A stretch of 64,000 nt of DNA, from assembly GCF_029167645.1 (NCBI RefSeq), contig NZ_CP119147.1:62001-126000 (forward strand), given 5' to 3'. Below the pieces are notes generated by a model that saw only the letters and a list, made by a program, of their open reading frames with translations, did not search any database and was not told the DNA's origin. Numbering within the stretch: position 1 is the stretch's first letter; every line of letters starts with the position of its first letter. Of this stretch, positions 26,696 to 37,066 are shown piece by piece. Source of the stretch: Streptomyces sp. AM 2-1-1 (GTDB lineage Bacteria; Actinomycetota; Actinomycetes; Streptomycetales; Streptomycetaceae). Made by a program: the position numbers and the translations under genes.

Positions 26696-27653
26696 CCACC
26701 CACCACCCCGCACCCCCGCCCCGCCCCCGCACCACCACCCACCCACACCCCCCACCCACACCCCCCAACACTCCAGGACCCGCACCCACCCCCAACCCAC
26801 CACGAACACCCACCCACACCGCCCCCCAACCCGCCGAGACACAACCCGCCGGACCACACCCAAGGGACACCACCACCGGCCACGTCCTACCGGAGTCGCG
26901 CCCATCCCACCGCCCGAGATCGCGTCCTGCCGTGCCGCGCCAAGGGAGCACCGTCCCAGGGCGCGTCCCGCCGGGACGAGGACTGCCCGCCCGGTTCGCG
27001 TCCCACCGCCCGGGATCGCGTCCTGCCACGGAGCACCGAGGAGGCGCCGCGCGGTGCCGGGACACGTCCCCAACGCGCTACAGACCGCGTCCATGCCACA
27101 GGCCGGGGCGCGCCCGGCCAGGCGAGTCGTTTCCCGCAGGCGGACCACCTCGCGTCACGAGCCAGGCAGCGGCCTACCGCGCCCCGCCGAGGGAATACCG
27201 TCCCAGGGGACGCCGCGCCGTGTCACAGGCCGCGTCCCGCCATGCGGCGCCGAGGAGATGCCGTCCCGGGGCACGTCCCGCCGGGACGAGACCTGCCCGG
27301 TAGGTTCGCGTCCTGCCGTACCGCGCCGAGGGAATGCCGTCCCGGGGCACTTCCCGCCGCAGGCGGACCGCGTCCGTGCAACGAGCCGTAACGTGTCCTA
27401 CCGCGCCGCACCCCGCCGGGCCGAGGCCTACCGCGCCCCGCCGAGGGAATACCGTCCCGAGGCGCGTCCTGCCGTAGCGCGGACCGCGTCCGTGCCACGG
27501 GCCGTAGCGCGTCCCGCGGTTGACGCGATCCTCCGCGAGGGCACGAGGCGGATGCCGGCCGCCGACAACTGGACCCACCGGGGACCCCGACCCCCATCGA
27601 GTCGACCTTCGCCACCGCCACGCCACGGTGCGAAGCGCTCTCCTCGAGCACCG
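26696..27653. repeat. gene-free region: C/A-rich tract then dispersed repeats
   Basis: 26696-26860 is a low-complexity CCACCCACACCCC-type tract continuing the composition of the TetR 3' end. From about 26920 to 27530 a family of imperfect repeats recurs at least five times, with cores GCCGAGGGAATACCGTCCC, GGGGCACGTCCCGCCGGGAC and CGGACCGCGTCCGTGCCA in shuffled order. Several cores are short inverted repeats. No gene is supported. Confidence 0.65.
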
Positions 27654-28457
27654 TCACCTAGTCGAATGCCCCGAAACGTTCGCGGCCTGACCGATCACGA
27701 AGGTGGCACCGGGGGCGGCATAGTCGGTGGGTCCGTCGAACCGGGTCGAGGCGCGTGTCACCGCTTGCTGCGGCGTGAGGAAGCGGCCGACGTGCGTGAC
27801 GATCAACCGTCCCGCGCGGGCCGCGCTGGCCGTGTCACCGGCGTCCTCGGGTGTGTGGTGCACCTGTTCGCCCGGATCCGGCGCCTGCGCGCTCTCGGCC
27901 TCACACAGCAGCGCATCACATCTCTCAGCCAGATCCGTGAGGCCGGTGCACGGCGCTGTATCTCCGGAGTAGACCAGCGACCTCCCCGCGCCCTCGATGC
28001 GGACAGCGAAGGCCGGAAGCCCATGCGCCACCGCACGGCTGGTCAGGGTGAGTCCACCGACTCGGACCTGATGCCCATCATGCAGTTCGTGGAAGGCGAA
28101 GGCCGATTCGACCGGGCTGCGGGTCGAGGTATTGGTGAGGTAGTGAGCCAACCGGTCAGCGATGCCTGGTGGGCCGTACAGGGGGATCGGTTCGGTAAGT
28201 TCCACCTCCGCGAAGAGGACGGCGTAGTAGGCCGTGAGAAGGTCTGCGCTGTGATCGGCGTGCATGTGCGAGATCCAGATCGCGTCCAGGTCCTCCAGCC
28301 GAACATGCCGTTGCAGCTGGGCCAGCGTCCCGCTGCCTGCATCCACCCACACCCGAGTGCCACCGTCGGACACCAGATAGCCGGAGCAAGGGTTGTCCAC
28401 ACACGGATAGGGCGTCGCGCTCCCCAGGACAGTCAGGCGGAGGAGATCACTGGTCAT
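27654..28457 (-). CDS. MBL-fold metallo-hydrolase (RNase Z-like group)
   Basis: This 267-residue metallo-beta-lactamase fold protein opens with LRLTVLGSATPYP and DNPCSGYLV, and has the metal motif HMHADH (in IWISHMHADHSADLL). Later ligands are in SRAVAHGLPAFAVRI, LVYSGDTAPC and IVTHVGRF. The HxHxDH box plus SGDT and late His are those of the ribonuclease Z/arylsulfatase-like branch, hydrolases with two metal ions. The substrate is unknown. It is the first ordinary chromosomal gene after the repeat-rich regulatory region and has no operon partner. Confidence 0.88.
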   Translation of the reverse strand: MTSDLLRLTVLGSATPYPCVDNPCSGYLVSDGGTRVWVDAGSGTLAQLQRHVRLEDLDAIWISHMHADHSADLLTAYYAVLFAEVELTEPIPLYGPPGIADRLAHYLTNTSTRSPVESAFAFHELHDGHQVRVGGLTLTSRAVAHGLPAFAVRIEGAGRSLVYSGDTAPCTGLTDLAERCDALLCEAESAQAPDPGEQVHHTPEDAGDTASAARAGRLIVTHVGRFLTPQQAVTRASTRFDGPTDYAAPGATFVIGQAANVSGHSTR

Positions 28458-29871
28458 CCTCGGAGCCTAGAACACTTGATCCACAGGCAAGGACGACTTC
28501 TCCGCCACGACACCGCCCTGCCGCAACCCGACGACCATCATCAGGACCACGAGCGGCACCCCACCGACGGCGACCACCACCCTCCGCTGCCCACCGAGCA
28601 GCGACTCGCTGCACCCAGGGCGAGCAGCCCGACCAGGAGCAGCGACAACGGTCCTCCGACAGGCGACCCCGGACCGTCGCCAAGCGATCATGACCGGTGC
28701 GGGGGTCTTCGGTGGTCGCCGTGTTGGTGTGCGGATGAGGGCCTGCGACGCTGCGGGGGGACCACGTTTGCCCCCGGCAGGTGCGGAGGGCTCCGCCCGC
28801 AGGGCTGGGGAGGGTAAGCCGGGTGCAGGCCGTGCCACCAACACCGTCACCGCCGGCATCACACCGGCTCGCACCAACAGCCGGGGGACTCGCTGTTCCC
28901 GACGGGGACGAGACCCTGACGAGCGGGCTTCGTTCCCCGGTCACGACCACAGGGGCAGAGCCCTGGCCGCCGGTCAGGACTGCGCGGCCGCAACGGCCGG
29001 GGCGGTGTCTCGCGTGCGAGACAGGCAGGGGCCGACTGTGACCGCGCCGTGGATTGCCGCCGCCAAGGCGCGGACGACACCGAGCAGTTGGTACGCCTGC
29101 GCGGCTGAGGGCGAACTCCGCCTCGCAGTACGCCTCCCCGAAGCGCGGTCCAAGGGGAGCCAGACCTTGGCAGCATGGGCGTCCCGGACCCGGGGCGGCG
29201 CACACCGCCACGGAGTGCCGCACATCGTCAGGTCGGCGGAGGTGCAGGTGTCCTTCGTGCCGGGCCGGCGGTCGGTCAGCGTGCAGGTGCCGGCGCTGTT
29301 CTTCACCAGGTCCCGGCAGTATCCGGCGCGGGTGGCGAGGGTGCCGTCGCTGTTCTCCGCGAAGGACACGGTGGTCCCGCTGGAGTCGTACTGCACCGAC
29401 ACCTGATTCGCGACGCCGCGCACCGCCCCGTCTCTTCAACTGCCCGCCTCCACTGACGATGACCGGGGCATGCTCCGTCGGCGCACCGGTGTGACCACCA
29501 CCTGGCGTGAGCCGCAGGTGGTGGCAGCGTGAACATCGACGTCGCTGCAGCCCTCCTCCCCCCGCCTCACTGGGCAAGGGCCGAACGCGCACGAACCATC
29601 CTCCGGGGAGTCCGTGGCGGAGCGCGTGTGACCGGGCTCGACCGGCGCGCAACAAGTCACGGTAGTTGCGGGTGGGAAGACCGCCCGGCGGGGTGGCCGA
29701 GCATCATCCGGAGCAAGGGGCCCGACAGTCGGTAGACCGTGAAGCGTTCCCCGTGGCGCCGGAGCAGCAGGAGCAGACGCCGGTTCCGGGATGCCGGAAC
29801 GGGCCGCACCGGCGAGCGGAAACCGGCCGGATGCGGAGGGGTCACCCGGTCGGCCAAGGCAACCTGCGACG
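28458..29871. other. 1.4-kb stretch without a confident gene
   Basis: Nothing here has start, ribosome site and codon bias together. Two minus-strand traces look formerly coding: about 29170-29423 encodes SVQYDSSGTTVSFAENSDG with four or more Cys further on, like a secreted protein fragment, and about 28467-28600 encodes a hydrophobic helix (VVVAVGGVPLVVLMMVVGL). Both lack credible starts. I treat the stretch as decayed. Confidence 0.4.
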
Positions 29872-30216
29872 ATGACCCACATGACAGTCCGTGAGCCCTA
29901 TGAATCCGCAGCCCCGATACCGGTGCTCACCTGGTCCGGCGACCTCGACCTCGACTCTCTGCCGCTCCTCGAGGATCAGGTGGCCGCCGCGCTCGCCCGG
30001 CACGACACCCTGATCCTTGAGACGAGCGGCATCACCTTCGCCGACTCTTCGTTCCTGCGCCTGCTCCTCACCCTCCACGACCAGAGCGACCTGAGGATCG
30101 CTGCCCCCTCCCCCACCGTCCGCCGACTTCTCCGGATCGTCGGCGCCGACACCTTCCTCCACCTCTACCCCACCCTCGATGCCGCCCACCAACCCCGCAC
30201 CGGACACCCCGCGTGA
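29872..30216 (+). CDS. STAS-domain anti-sigma factor antagonist-like protein
   Basis: This 114-residue single-domain STAS protein related to SpoIIAA/RsbV has VLTWSGDLDLDSLPLLEDQV near the N terminus and the phosphorylation loop ITFADSSFLRLLLTL, in which the Ser of DSS is the family phospho-site. Such proteins bind anti-sigma kinases when unphosphorylated and release sigma factors. No anti-sigma factor or sigma gene is adjacent, but two SpoIIE-type phosphatases occur elsewhere in the window. ATG 29872 or ATG 29881 can start it. Confidence 0.85.
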   Translation: MTHMTVREPYESAAPIPVLTWSGDLDLDSLPLLEDQVAAALARHDTLILETSGITFADSSFLRLLLTLHDQSDLRIAAPSPTVRRLLRIVGADTFLHLYPTLDAAHQPRTGHPA

Positions 30217-30964
30217 GATGCCCGCCAGCGGACCGACGCAGGCGGCCAGGATGGGGGGCGGGGGTGAAAGGCCGACGCGGAGATCGGGTGGACGCCGACC
30301 CGCCACTCCGCAGGCGTATCCGCTGAGCGCCGGTCCCAGCATGCTGCGCAGGTCGGACGATCGCTTCGCTTCCGCAACCGAGTGGGACGCGGTGTGCGCC
30401 GCTGGCTTCGAAGCCGTCACGAAGCCGGTCGAGGAGTCGACCGTGCACGGCTGGGGGAAACACCGCTGGACTCCGGCCCGGGCGCAGGAGCAGCGGCCCG
30501 GGAAGGTCAGGGTGGGTCGAGGTCGCCGACGTCGACGAGGTGAGGCGTGAAGAGGGCGGCGGTACGCGGGAGAGGGGTGTCGGGAAGGTCGTTCTTCACG
30601 AGGCAGGGGCCCTGACGGGACGCGGCCGAGCCGCGCGGGGACGCTCCGACGGGGGCTCGCTGCCGCGATCGGCCGAGTAGCTGCTCAGGGGGTCGGATTC
30701 AGGGCTGCGAGGGCTCCCGGGCGGATGCCTTACGGCGCGCTCGGTGCAGGGCGAGGAGAGCCATCAGGAAGGGCGTGCGGACTCCGCTCCCCGTGCACGC
30801 CCCGTCTGACCGGGGCCCGCACCCGGATATGCGTGGGGTGAACCCCCTGCGCGGTCGTACTGAAAAGTCCTGACCGGTCCACGCGCCCGGAACCCGGACC
30901 CGGTGCTCCGGGGCGGGCGCCGGTGCCCGGCACCTCCCGCACCGCGCCGCCGTAACCTGGGGGC
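30217..30964. other. 750-base gap without recognised gene
   Basis: A plus-strand frame around 30336-30550 (MLRRSDDRFASATEWDAVCA) is open but its C-terminal part is low-complexity arginine, and no family is recognised. The sirtuin promoter should lie near 30900-30960. Nothing else is supported. Confidence 0.35.
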
Positions 30965-31870
30965 ATGCGCATGCGCCCCACCCTGACCTGGACCCCTCCC
31001 GAAGACCTGCCGCCGGGCACCACCGACCCGTCCCCGGTCGCCGATGCGCTGAGCGTCGGCGGAGTGCTGGTACTCAGCGGGGCCGGCATCTCCACGGAGT
31101 CGGGCATCCCCGACTACCGGGGCGACGGCGGGAGCCTGAGCCGGCACACCCCGATGACGTACCAGGAGTTCACCGCCGACGCCCTGGCCAGGCGTCGTTA
31201 CTGGGCGCGCAGCCACCTCGGATGGCGTACCTTCGGCCGCGCCCGCCCCAACGCCGGGCACCGGGCCGTGGCGGCGTTCGAACGGCAGGGTCTGCTCTCG
31301 GGTGTGATCACCCAGAACGTCGACGGTCTGCACCAGGCGGCCGGCAGCCGAGACGCGGTGGAACTCCACGGGAGCCTGGACCGGGTCGTCTGCCTCACCT
31401 GCGGCACCTTCAGCGCGCGCCGCGAACTCGCCGCCCGCCTGGAGGCGGCCAACGCGGGTTTCGCGCCGGTGGCCGCGGCCCTCAACCCGGACGGTGACGC
31501 CGATCTCACCGACGAACAGGTCGGCGACTTCCGGGTGGTGCCTTGCACGGTCTGTGGCGGTGTCCTCAAGCCGGACGTGGTCTTCTTCGGTGAGACCGTG
31601 CCCCCGGAGCGGGTCGAGCACTGCCGCGCCCTGGTCAGTGACGCGCGGACGCTGTTGGTACTCGGGTCCTCCCTGACGGTGATGTCGGGCCTCCGGTTCG
31701 TCCGCCAGGCGGCTCAGGAACACAAGCCCGTACTGATCGTCAACCGGGATCCCACGCGGGGCGACCGGCACGCCGTCACCCGCGTAGCGCTCCCGCTGGG
31801 ACCGACCCTCACGGATGTCGCAGGCCGGCTGGGCGTCACCCTCGACGACGGTGACGCCGGGCCTCGTTGA
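30965..31870 (+). CDS. Sir2-family NAD-dependent protein deacetylase
   Basis: This 301-residue sirtuin has the NAD-binding motif SGAGISTESGIPDYRG near 40-55, the catalytic TQNVDGLHQAAGS and HGSL (catalytic His), two zinc Cys in CLTCG and two in CTVCG, and KPDVVFFGETVP after the zinc module. It removes acyl groups from lysines using NAD. A 20-residue segment between the zinc pairs is slightly extended. The N terminus has two nearby ATG codons (30965, 30971). It stands alone, with no acetyltransferase neighbour. Confidence 0.93.
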   Translation: MRMRPTLTWTPPEDLPPGTTDPSPVADALSVGGVLVLSGAGISTESGIPDYRGDGGSLSRHTPMTYQEFTADALARRRYWARSHLGWRTFGRARPNAGHRAVAAFERQGLLSGVITQNVDGLHQAAGSRDAVELHGSLDRVVCLTCGTFSARRELAARLEAANAGFAPVAAALNPDGDADLTDEQVGDFRVVPCTVCGGVLKPDVVFFGETVPPERVEHCRALVSDARTLLVLGSSLTVMSGLRFVRQAAQEHKPVLIVNRDPTRGDRHAVTRVALPLGPTLTDVAGRLGVTLDDGDAGPR

Positions 31871-32282
31871 CTCCCGGCGCACACCACCGGGGGGCTCGTA
31901 CGAGCTCTGGAGTTGGCGTGAGCCGAACCGTCGGGCCGGGCCCCGGCGTGGCCGAGCGCTCCTCGGTGGGGCTCGTCGCCCCGCACCGGTCCCGCGCCGA
32001 TGCCGTGGGACGCCTTCACGTGGAGGAAGTCCTCGCACCTGGCCCGCGCCGCGCCGCAGTGTGCCGCAGGCGCCGAGCACGGCGTCGTGTTCGCTCCGCA
32101 CCCCGGTCGGCACTGCGGTGAACGGCAGTCGGCGGTGAACGGCCGTCGGCCACAGCGCGTGCGTGCCGCGCGAGCGTCACACCGCGTCTCTCGACGGAGG
32201 CTGGGCTCCCACTGCCGAGGGCTCGTCGGTCGCGGTACGCGGAGAGGTGGCTCACGCCCCTCCCCCGCCTCCGCGTAGCCGC
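31871..32282. other. 410-base gap with a possible DUF397 trace
   Basis: A plus-strand frame at about 32000-32150 contains DAFTWRKSSHLARAAPQCA. WRKSS is the hallmark of the small DUF397 proteins common in Streptomyces, but the rest of the domain is not recognisable and no start site is clear. No other gene is seen. Confidence 0.3.
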
Positions 32283-32672
32283 TCAGTCGGCCCAGACGTA
32301 GGTTTCGGGAAGCAGCTCGGCGACGGCGCGGACGCGGTCGCCCGCGCCGACGATGACCTCGATGCCCGGGAAGTAGTCGAGAAGCACCTGCCGGCAACGG
32401 CCGCACGGCGGAAGGATCCCCCGGCCGCGATCGCCCACGGCGACGACTGTGTCCAGCTCGTACGCGCCCTGGGCGGCTGCCGCACCGATCACGACCAGTT
32501 CCGCGCAGGGTCCGCCGGTGAAGTGGTAGGCGTTCACCGCGGTGATGATCCGGCCGTCCCGGACGCGCGCGGCGGCGGCCACGGTGTGGTTGTCGCCGTG
32601 GCAGCGGGTGCGCGCGACGTGCTCGGCCGCCCTGACGAGTTCGCTGTCGACAGGGCGGGGCCGCTCGGTCAT
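32283..32672 (-). CDS. cytidine deaminase-like protein
   Basis: This 129-residue zinc deaminase has [15 protein letters not shown] carrying one zinc Cys and the proton-shuttle Glu, and [16 protein letters not shown] carrying the other two zinc Cys. It is the length of tetrameric bacterial cytidine/blasticidin-S-type deaminases. It converts cytidine or deoxycytidine to uridine forms in salvage. The start MTERPRPVD follows the GH43 gene by 17 bases on the same strand, so they may be co-transcribed. Confidence 0.88.
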   Translation of the reverse strand: MTERPRPVDSELVRAAEHVARTRCHGDNHTVAAAARVRDGRIITAVNAYHFTGGPCAELVVIGAAAAQGAYELDTVVAVGDRGRGILPPCGRCRQVLLDYFPGIEVIVGAGDRVRAVAELLPETYVWAD

Positions 32673-32689
32673 CTTCTGCGTTCGTCCGT

Positions 32690-34351
32690 TCAGTTCTCGG
32701 CGTGGAAGGTCGCCTGATCGTAGTCGGCGTGGTGTCCGTGCCCGGAGAGGTCCCAGACCCACAGCCCGACGAACGCCCCGGTGAAGCCCATGGCTCTGAT
32801 CTGCCCTCCGTGGAGCTCCTGGGCGTGCTCGTCGGAGAGCACGGTGGCGTCGTACACCTCGCCGATGGGGCGCCGGCCGGAGCCGGTGTCGTAGTGGAAG
32901 CGCAGGTCGCCTCCGCGCACCTCGCAACCGAGCCGCAGTCTCGTGACGCCGTCATGGGCGATGCCGTCGAGGGGGACGCTGCCGGCCTCGTCGACCGTCA
33001 GGTCGCCCCGGTCGCTGCGCGCCGTGCGCAGTACGGGCCGGCCGTCGTCGTCGGCGGTGGCGTAGAGGTAGTACCAGTTCTGGGTGTTGTAGTACGCGGT
33101 GATCCCGGCGAGGTGCTGGAACCCCGCGGGGCGGTACTCCATCGTGGCTTCGAAGGAGCAGCGGGGCGCGGTCACACGTTGGGCCACGAGGCTCGGTCCG
33201 ACGAGGCTGCGCGGGGAGCGGCCTCCCCGGATCCTCAGGTGGGAGGGGCGGTCGGTGAGGGACAGCCAGTCGGGGGCCGCGGGCCGGCGGAGGGTGGACC
33301 ACCGCGTCCCCAGGACGGCGTCGTCGAAGTAGTCGTGGACGGCGGCGCCCGGTGCCGGGGTACTCGGCGGGCAGGATTCCTCTCCGGTGGTCCGGTCGGT
33401 CGCCCGGGACGCGGGGGCCGGGATCTCGGCGGCCGGTTCGCCCGTGGGGACCCGGGGCCAGTCGTCGGAGGTCCAGGTCACGGGGGCGAGCGCGGTCTCG
33501 CGACCCAGTACGCACGGTCCGTGGCGGCCGATCGGGCGGGCGACGAGGTAGGCCAGGTAGGACTCTCCGGCGGGCGTGGTCACGAGGCTGCCGTGGCCGG
33601 CCTTCTGGAGGGGGAGGTCCGGGCGGTGGCGGGCGGTGATGAGCGCCCCGTTCGGATCCCGTTCGTAGGGGCCGGTCAGGGTGCGGGAACGGGAGGCGGT
33701 CACCTGGTGGTCGTAACCGGTTCCGCCGTCGGCCGTCAGCAGGTAGTACCAGGGGCCGGCGCGGTAGAGGTTCGGGCCCTCGATCCACTCCGCGCCGGAA
33801 GGCAGCTGGAGGCGGACGGGGTCGCCGCTCAGGGCGCGGGCAGCGCGGTCGAAGCGGGTCGCCTCCAGGCCGGCGGACCCGCCGTGGCCGGGGCGCCAGT
33901 CGTGGACGAGGTTGACCAGCCAGCTGTCCTGACCGTCGTGGAAGAGGGACGCGTCGAAGCCGCGTGCGTGCAGCGGGACCGGATCGGACCAGGGACCGTG
34001 GATCGAGGACGCGGTGACGAGGTGGTTGGGACTGTCGGTGAACCCGCCGGTGTAGGTCGACACGTTGCTGTAGACGAGGTGGAACACTCCGTCGACGTGG
34101 CTCAGATGGGGAGCCCACACGCCGGCGGAGTCCGGGCAGCCCGTCAGGTCGAGGCCCGTCGGGCCGTCGAGTGCCCCGCCCAGCGCCTCCCAGTGGATCA
34201 GGTCCCGGGAATGGTGCAGCCGGACTCCCGGGCACCACTCGAAGGTCGAGGTCGCCAGGTAGTAGTCGTCGCCGACCCGCACGATCGACGGGTCCGGATG
34301 CGAACCGGGCAGCACGGGGTTCCGGATGACTCGCGCGGTTCCGTCTCGCAC
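32690..34351 (-). CDS. glycoside hydrolase family 43 (beta-xylosidase/arabinosidase type)
   Basis: This protein of about 553 residues has an N-terminal five-bladed propeller (to about 320) and a C-terminal beta-sandwich (about 350-550) like GH43 xylosidases. The catalytic triad residues are visible: Asp in [13 protein letters not shown], Asp in GFDASLFHD and Glu in [11 protein letters not shown]. It should release xylose or arabinose from short hemicellulose oligomers. No signal peptide is present, so it is probably cytoplasmic. I start at the GTG at 34351, close before the first blade; a TTG at 34435 would add 28 unlikely residues. No sugar transporter is adjacent. Confidence 0.88.
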   Translation of the reverse strand: MRDGTARVIRNPVLPGSHPDPSIVRVGDDYYLATSTFEWCPGVRLHHSRDLIHWEALGGALDGPTGLDLTGCPDSAGVWAPHLSHVDGVFHLVYSNVSTYTGGFTDSPNHLVTASSIHGPWSDPVPLHARGFDASLFHDGQDSWLVNLVHDWRPGHGGSAGLEATRFDRAARALSGDPVRLQLPSGAEWIEGPNLYRAGPWYYLLTADGGTGYDHQVTASRSRTLTGPYERDPNGALITARHRPDLPLQKAGHGSLVTTPAGESYLAYLVARPIGRHGPCVLGRETALAPVTWTSDDWPRVPTGEPAAEIPAPASRATDRTTGEESCPPSTPAPGAAVHDYFDDAVLGTRWSTLRRPAAPDWLSLTDRPSHLRIRGGRSPRSLVGPSLVAQRVTAPRCSFEATMEYRPAGFQHLAGITAYYNTQNWYYLYATADDDGRPVLRTARSDRGDLTVDEAGSVPLDGIAHDGVTRLRLGCEVRGGDLRFHYDTGSGRRPIGEVYDATVLSDEHAQELHGGQIRAMGFTGAFVGLWVWDLSGHGHHADYDQATFHAEN

Positions 34352-34630
34352 GTGTGCCGCCGCTCCCGCCCTGCGCCAGGACCCTCGCCGCCTGACGATC
34401 AAGGGGACCGTAGCGTCGAACACCCGGATCGACAAGCGTCATCCGGAGGGCGGTGGAGTGGCTCGCGGGAGGCCGGACGGTGTGCCCGCTCGGGCGTCGT
34501 GGGTGGCCCGGCCCGTCGCCGGGCCGGACGTTTCCCGGCGGAGGGCGCGCGGTAAGCACAGTGATCGGCACCGGTCTCCGGGACGCGTTCCCCGGAACCC
34601 CGGGCGCCCCCGCTTTCGGGCGCTCGGTTC

Positions 34631-34700
34631 GCCGTGAGAGTGCCCTCCGCTCGCCGCGAGAGTGATGTCCGTGCGCCGCGAGAGTGATGTCCGCGAGAGT
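34631..34700. repeat. three to four tandem copies of a ~22-bp unit before a gene
   Basis: GCCGCGAGAGTGATGTCCGTGC occurs at about 34652 and 34674, with a diverged copy at 34631 and a shortened one at 34693. The unit stops just before the AGGAAAGGA ribosome site of the amidohydrolase gene, so it forms the 5' leader or promoter. The rest of 34352-34714 holds no gene. Confidence 0.8.
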
Positions 34701-34714
34701 GAGGAAAGGAACCC

Positions 34715-35977
34715 ATGAACTCCGAGACGGTCCTGATCCGTGACGTCCGCGTCTTCGACGGGCTGGACGGTGAGCTCTCGGCACCCCGGTCGGTGCGCCT
34801 CGAAGGCCGCAGGATCGCGGAGATCGGGGAGGACCTCCCCCCGCGTGGGCTGGTCATCGAGGGCGGCGGACGGGTGCTGATGCCCGGCCTGACCGATGCG
34901 CACGTCCACCTCTTCGCCGTCGGGAACACGGAGGCGGGGCTCGCCATGGGAAGCACCGGCTCGGGGTATTACCAGGCGCTCGCCGAGGCCGGGCGGATGC
35001 TGATGCGGGGCTTCACCACCGTGCGGGACATGGGAGGGGACGTCACCGCGCTGCGGCAGGTCCTGGACGCGGGCACCTTTCCCGGCCCGAGGATCTATCC
35101 CAGTCAGGCCGCGCTCTCGCAGACGTCGGGTCACGGCGACTTCTCCTGCGTGCACGACGCCGCCACCACCTTCCGGGGTGCCCCCTCGCGGGCGGAGGCG
35201 ATCGGTTTCATGAGGGTCGCGGACGGCCGTGACCAGGTCCTCGCGGCCGCCCGCGAGCAGTTGAAGAAGGGGGCCACCCAGATCAAGGTCATGGCCGGCG
35301 GCGGAGTGACCTCCGCGCACGACCCGCTGGACGTGGTGCAGTACACGGTGGAGGAGCTGCGGGCGGCCGTCGAAGCCGCAGCCGACTGGGGCACGTACGT
35401 CAGCGCCCACGTCTTCACCGACGAGGGGATCCGCCGCGCGGTCGCGGCCGGGATCACATCCATCGAGCACGGCCACCTCGCCTCGAAGGAGACCATCCAG
35501 CTGCTGAAGGACGAGGGGGTGTGGCTGAGCACCCAGCCGTTCCTGGAGAGCGACCACTCCTTCGCCTCCCCCGAGTCCACGGCGAAGCACAAGGAGGTGT
35601 GCGACGGAGTGGCCCGTACCTACGAGTGGGCCCGGGCCGTCGGAGCGCGGATCGCCTTCGGTACGGACCTGTTGCTGGAACCGTCCAGGGCCGACCACCA
35701 GAGCGAGATGCTCACCCGGCTCTCCACCACCTTCGGTTTCACGCCCGTCGAGGCGCTGACGATGGTCACCTCGCAGAACGCCGCCCTGTTCCGGCTCGCC
35801 GGCGAGCGCGACCCCTACAAGGCCGCCCGTCTCGGCGAGATCACCGTCGGCGCGTGGGCGGACCTCCTGATCGTGGAGGGAGACCCGCTGCGCGACCCGC
35901 GGGTGCTCGGCGCACCCGAGGAGAACCTGGCCGTCATCGTCAAGGACGGCCACGTCCACCGGAACCGGCTGGTCTGA
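34715..35977 (+). CDS. metal-dependent amidohydrolase (imidazolonepropionase/prolidase-like)
   Basis: This 420-residue amidohydrolase superfamily enzyme has the metal motif DAHVHLF after the small beta domain (about 68-74), the metal/carboxylated-lysine strand ATQIKVMAGGGVTS, His ligands in VSAHVFTDEG and SIEHGHLAS, and Asp in IAFGTDLLLE. It is closest in pattern to the broad imidazolonepropionase-like/Xaa-Pro dipeptidase group, cytoplasmic hydrolases of cyclic or peptide amides. The start is fixed by a strong AGGAAAGGA site. It is monocistronic, with tandem repeats in its leader. Confidence 0.88.
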   Translation: MNSETVLIRDVRVFDGLDGELSAPRSVRLEGRRIAEIGEDLPPRGLVIEGGGRVLMPGLTDAHVHLFAVGNTEAGLAMGSTGSGYYQALAEAGRMLMRGFTTVRDMGGDVTALRQVLDAGTFPGPRIYPSQAALSQTSGHGDFSCVHDAATTFRGAPSRAEAIGFMRVADGRDQVLAAAREQLKKGATQIKVMAGGGVTSAHDPLDVVQYTVEELRAAVEAAADWGTYVSAHVFTDEGIRRAVAAGITSIEHGHLASKETIQLLKDEGVWLSTQPFLESDHSFASPESTAKHKEVCDGVARTYEWARAVGARIAFGTDLLLEPSRADHQSEMLTRLSTTFGFTPVEALTMVTSQNAALFRLAGERDPYKAARLGEITVGAWADLLIVEGDPLRDPRVLGAPEENLAVIVKDGHVHRNRLV

Positions 35978-36180
35978 GAGCAGAGGGCTCCGCAGGCCGA
36001 GGGATCCCACCCCCTGACCGGAGAAGCCGGTCCTCCGGGTCCGGCGGCCGGTACTACCGTCTCCGGAGGGCTTCGGCGCCGGCCCCGCCGCCGACGTCCG
36101 GTCGCTCGCCGCTCCTGCCGGGTCGCCGGAGCTCCGTGCGCGAAATACTCTGCAGTGACCGATTCGTACTGGAGCAGCCG

Positions 36181-37017
36181 ATGACTCGCCGGAGGAATCC
36201 CGCCCCAGCGAGCGCCGCCGACCTGCTCAGCACCCTGCACCAGCTCACCGCTCGCGCCCGGCAGGAAGTGGAGCTCCACCAGGCCCGTGTGGAACTGGCG
36301 GAAGCGCTCCAGCGCACGATGCTCCCGGGTGCGCTGCCCTCCCTTCCCGGCCTGCGGACCGCCGCCCGCTATCAGCCGACCCTCCACGGGCTCGACATCG
36401 GCGGCGACTGGTACGACGGATTCGCGCTGCCGGACGGCGCGCTCGGTTTCGCCATCGGCGACGTCCAGGGGCACGACGTCGAGGCGGCGGCCGTCATGGG
36501 GCAGATACGGATCGCGATACGGGCCATCGCGGGCAGCACGTCGGATCCGGGCGAGGTCATGCGCCGTACGAACGATCTCCTGGTGTCCGTCACGGCGCCC
36601 CTCTTCGCCACGTGCACCTTCCTGCGGGTCGATCCGGTCGCCCATGAGCTCCACTCCGCCCGGGCCGGCCACGTCGCGAGCGTGTGGGCCACCGTGGACG
36701 GACGGTCCGGGATCGCGGAGAGCCCGGGCGGCCTGCCGCTGGGCATCCAGAGCGGGGAGACCTACCCCGTCACGCGGCGGCGGCTCGACGTACCCGGCGC
36801 GATCGTCCTGCTGACCGACGGGTTGGTGGAAGGGCCCTCCCTCGATCTGGACGACGGACTCGAAGCGGTACGCCGACTGGTGAGCGCACAGGTGCACGCC
36901 TCCGCCGAGGAGCTCGCCCAGACGGTGCTCAAAGCCGCGGACATGACAGGCCATGAGGACGACGTCGCCTTCCTCGTCATCCGCCACGGTGGCGATCCGG
37001 CCGGGAGCACCGCCTGA
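36181..37017 (+). CDS. PP2C/SpoIIE-type serine phosphatase
   Basis: This 278-residue protein has a short N-terminal helix (about 15-45, LTARARQEVELHQARVELAEAL) followed by a SpoIIE-like phosphatase domain: IGGDWYDGFALPDG and IGDVQGHDVEAAAVMGQIR bind metals, with LLTDGLVEG and GHEDDVAFLVIR towards the end. It should dephosphorylate STAS anti-anti-sigma factors. The ATG at 36181 gives the family length. A membrane MASE1 gene starts 49 bases downstream on the same strand, so the two may form one signalling unit. Confidence 0.87.
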   Translation: MTRRRNPAPASAADLLSTLHQLTARARQEVELHQARVELAEALQRTMLPGALPSLPGLRTAARYQPTLHGLDIGGDWYDGFALPDGALGFAIGDVQGHDVEAAAVMGQIRIAIRAIAGSTSDPGEVMRRTNDLLVSVTAPLFATCTFLRVDPVAHELHSARAGHVASVWATVDGRSGIAESPGGLPLGIQSGETYPVTRRRLDVPGAIVLLTDGLVEGPSLDLDDGLEAVRRLVSAQVHASAEELAQTVLKAADMTGHEDDVAFLVIRHGGDPAGSTA

Positions 37018-37066
37018 CGGCCCACCGTGCGTGTCACGGCGGGGGCGGTGCGGAGGTCGGTGTCTG

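Noticed and set aside
26004..28817. 937-codon plus-strand open frame over the second TetR gene and the repeats
   Set aside because: Composition is low-complexity Pro/Thr/Arg, it lies in the wrong frame over the TetR gene and antisense to the MBL gene, and shows no motif.
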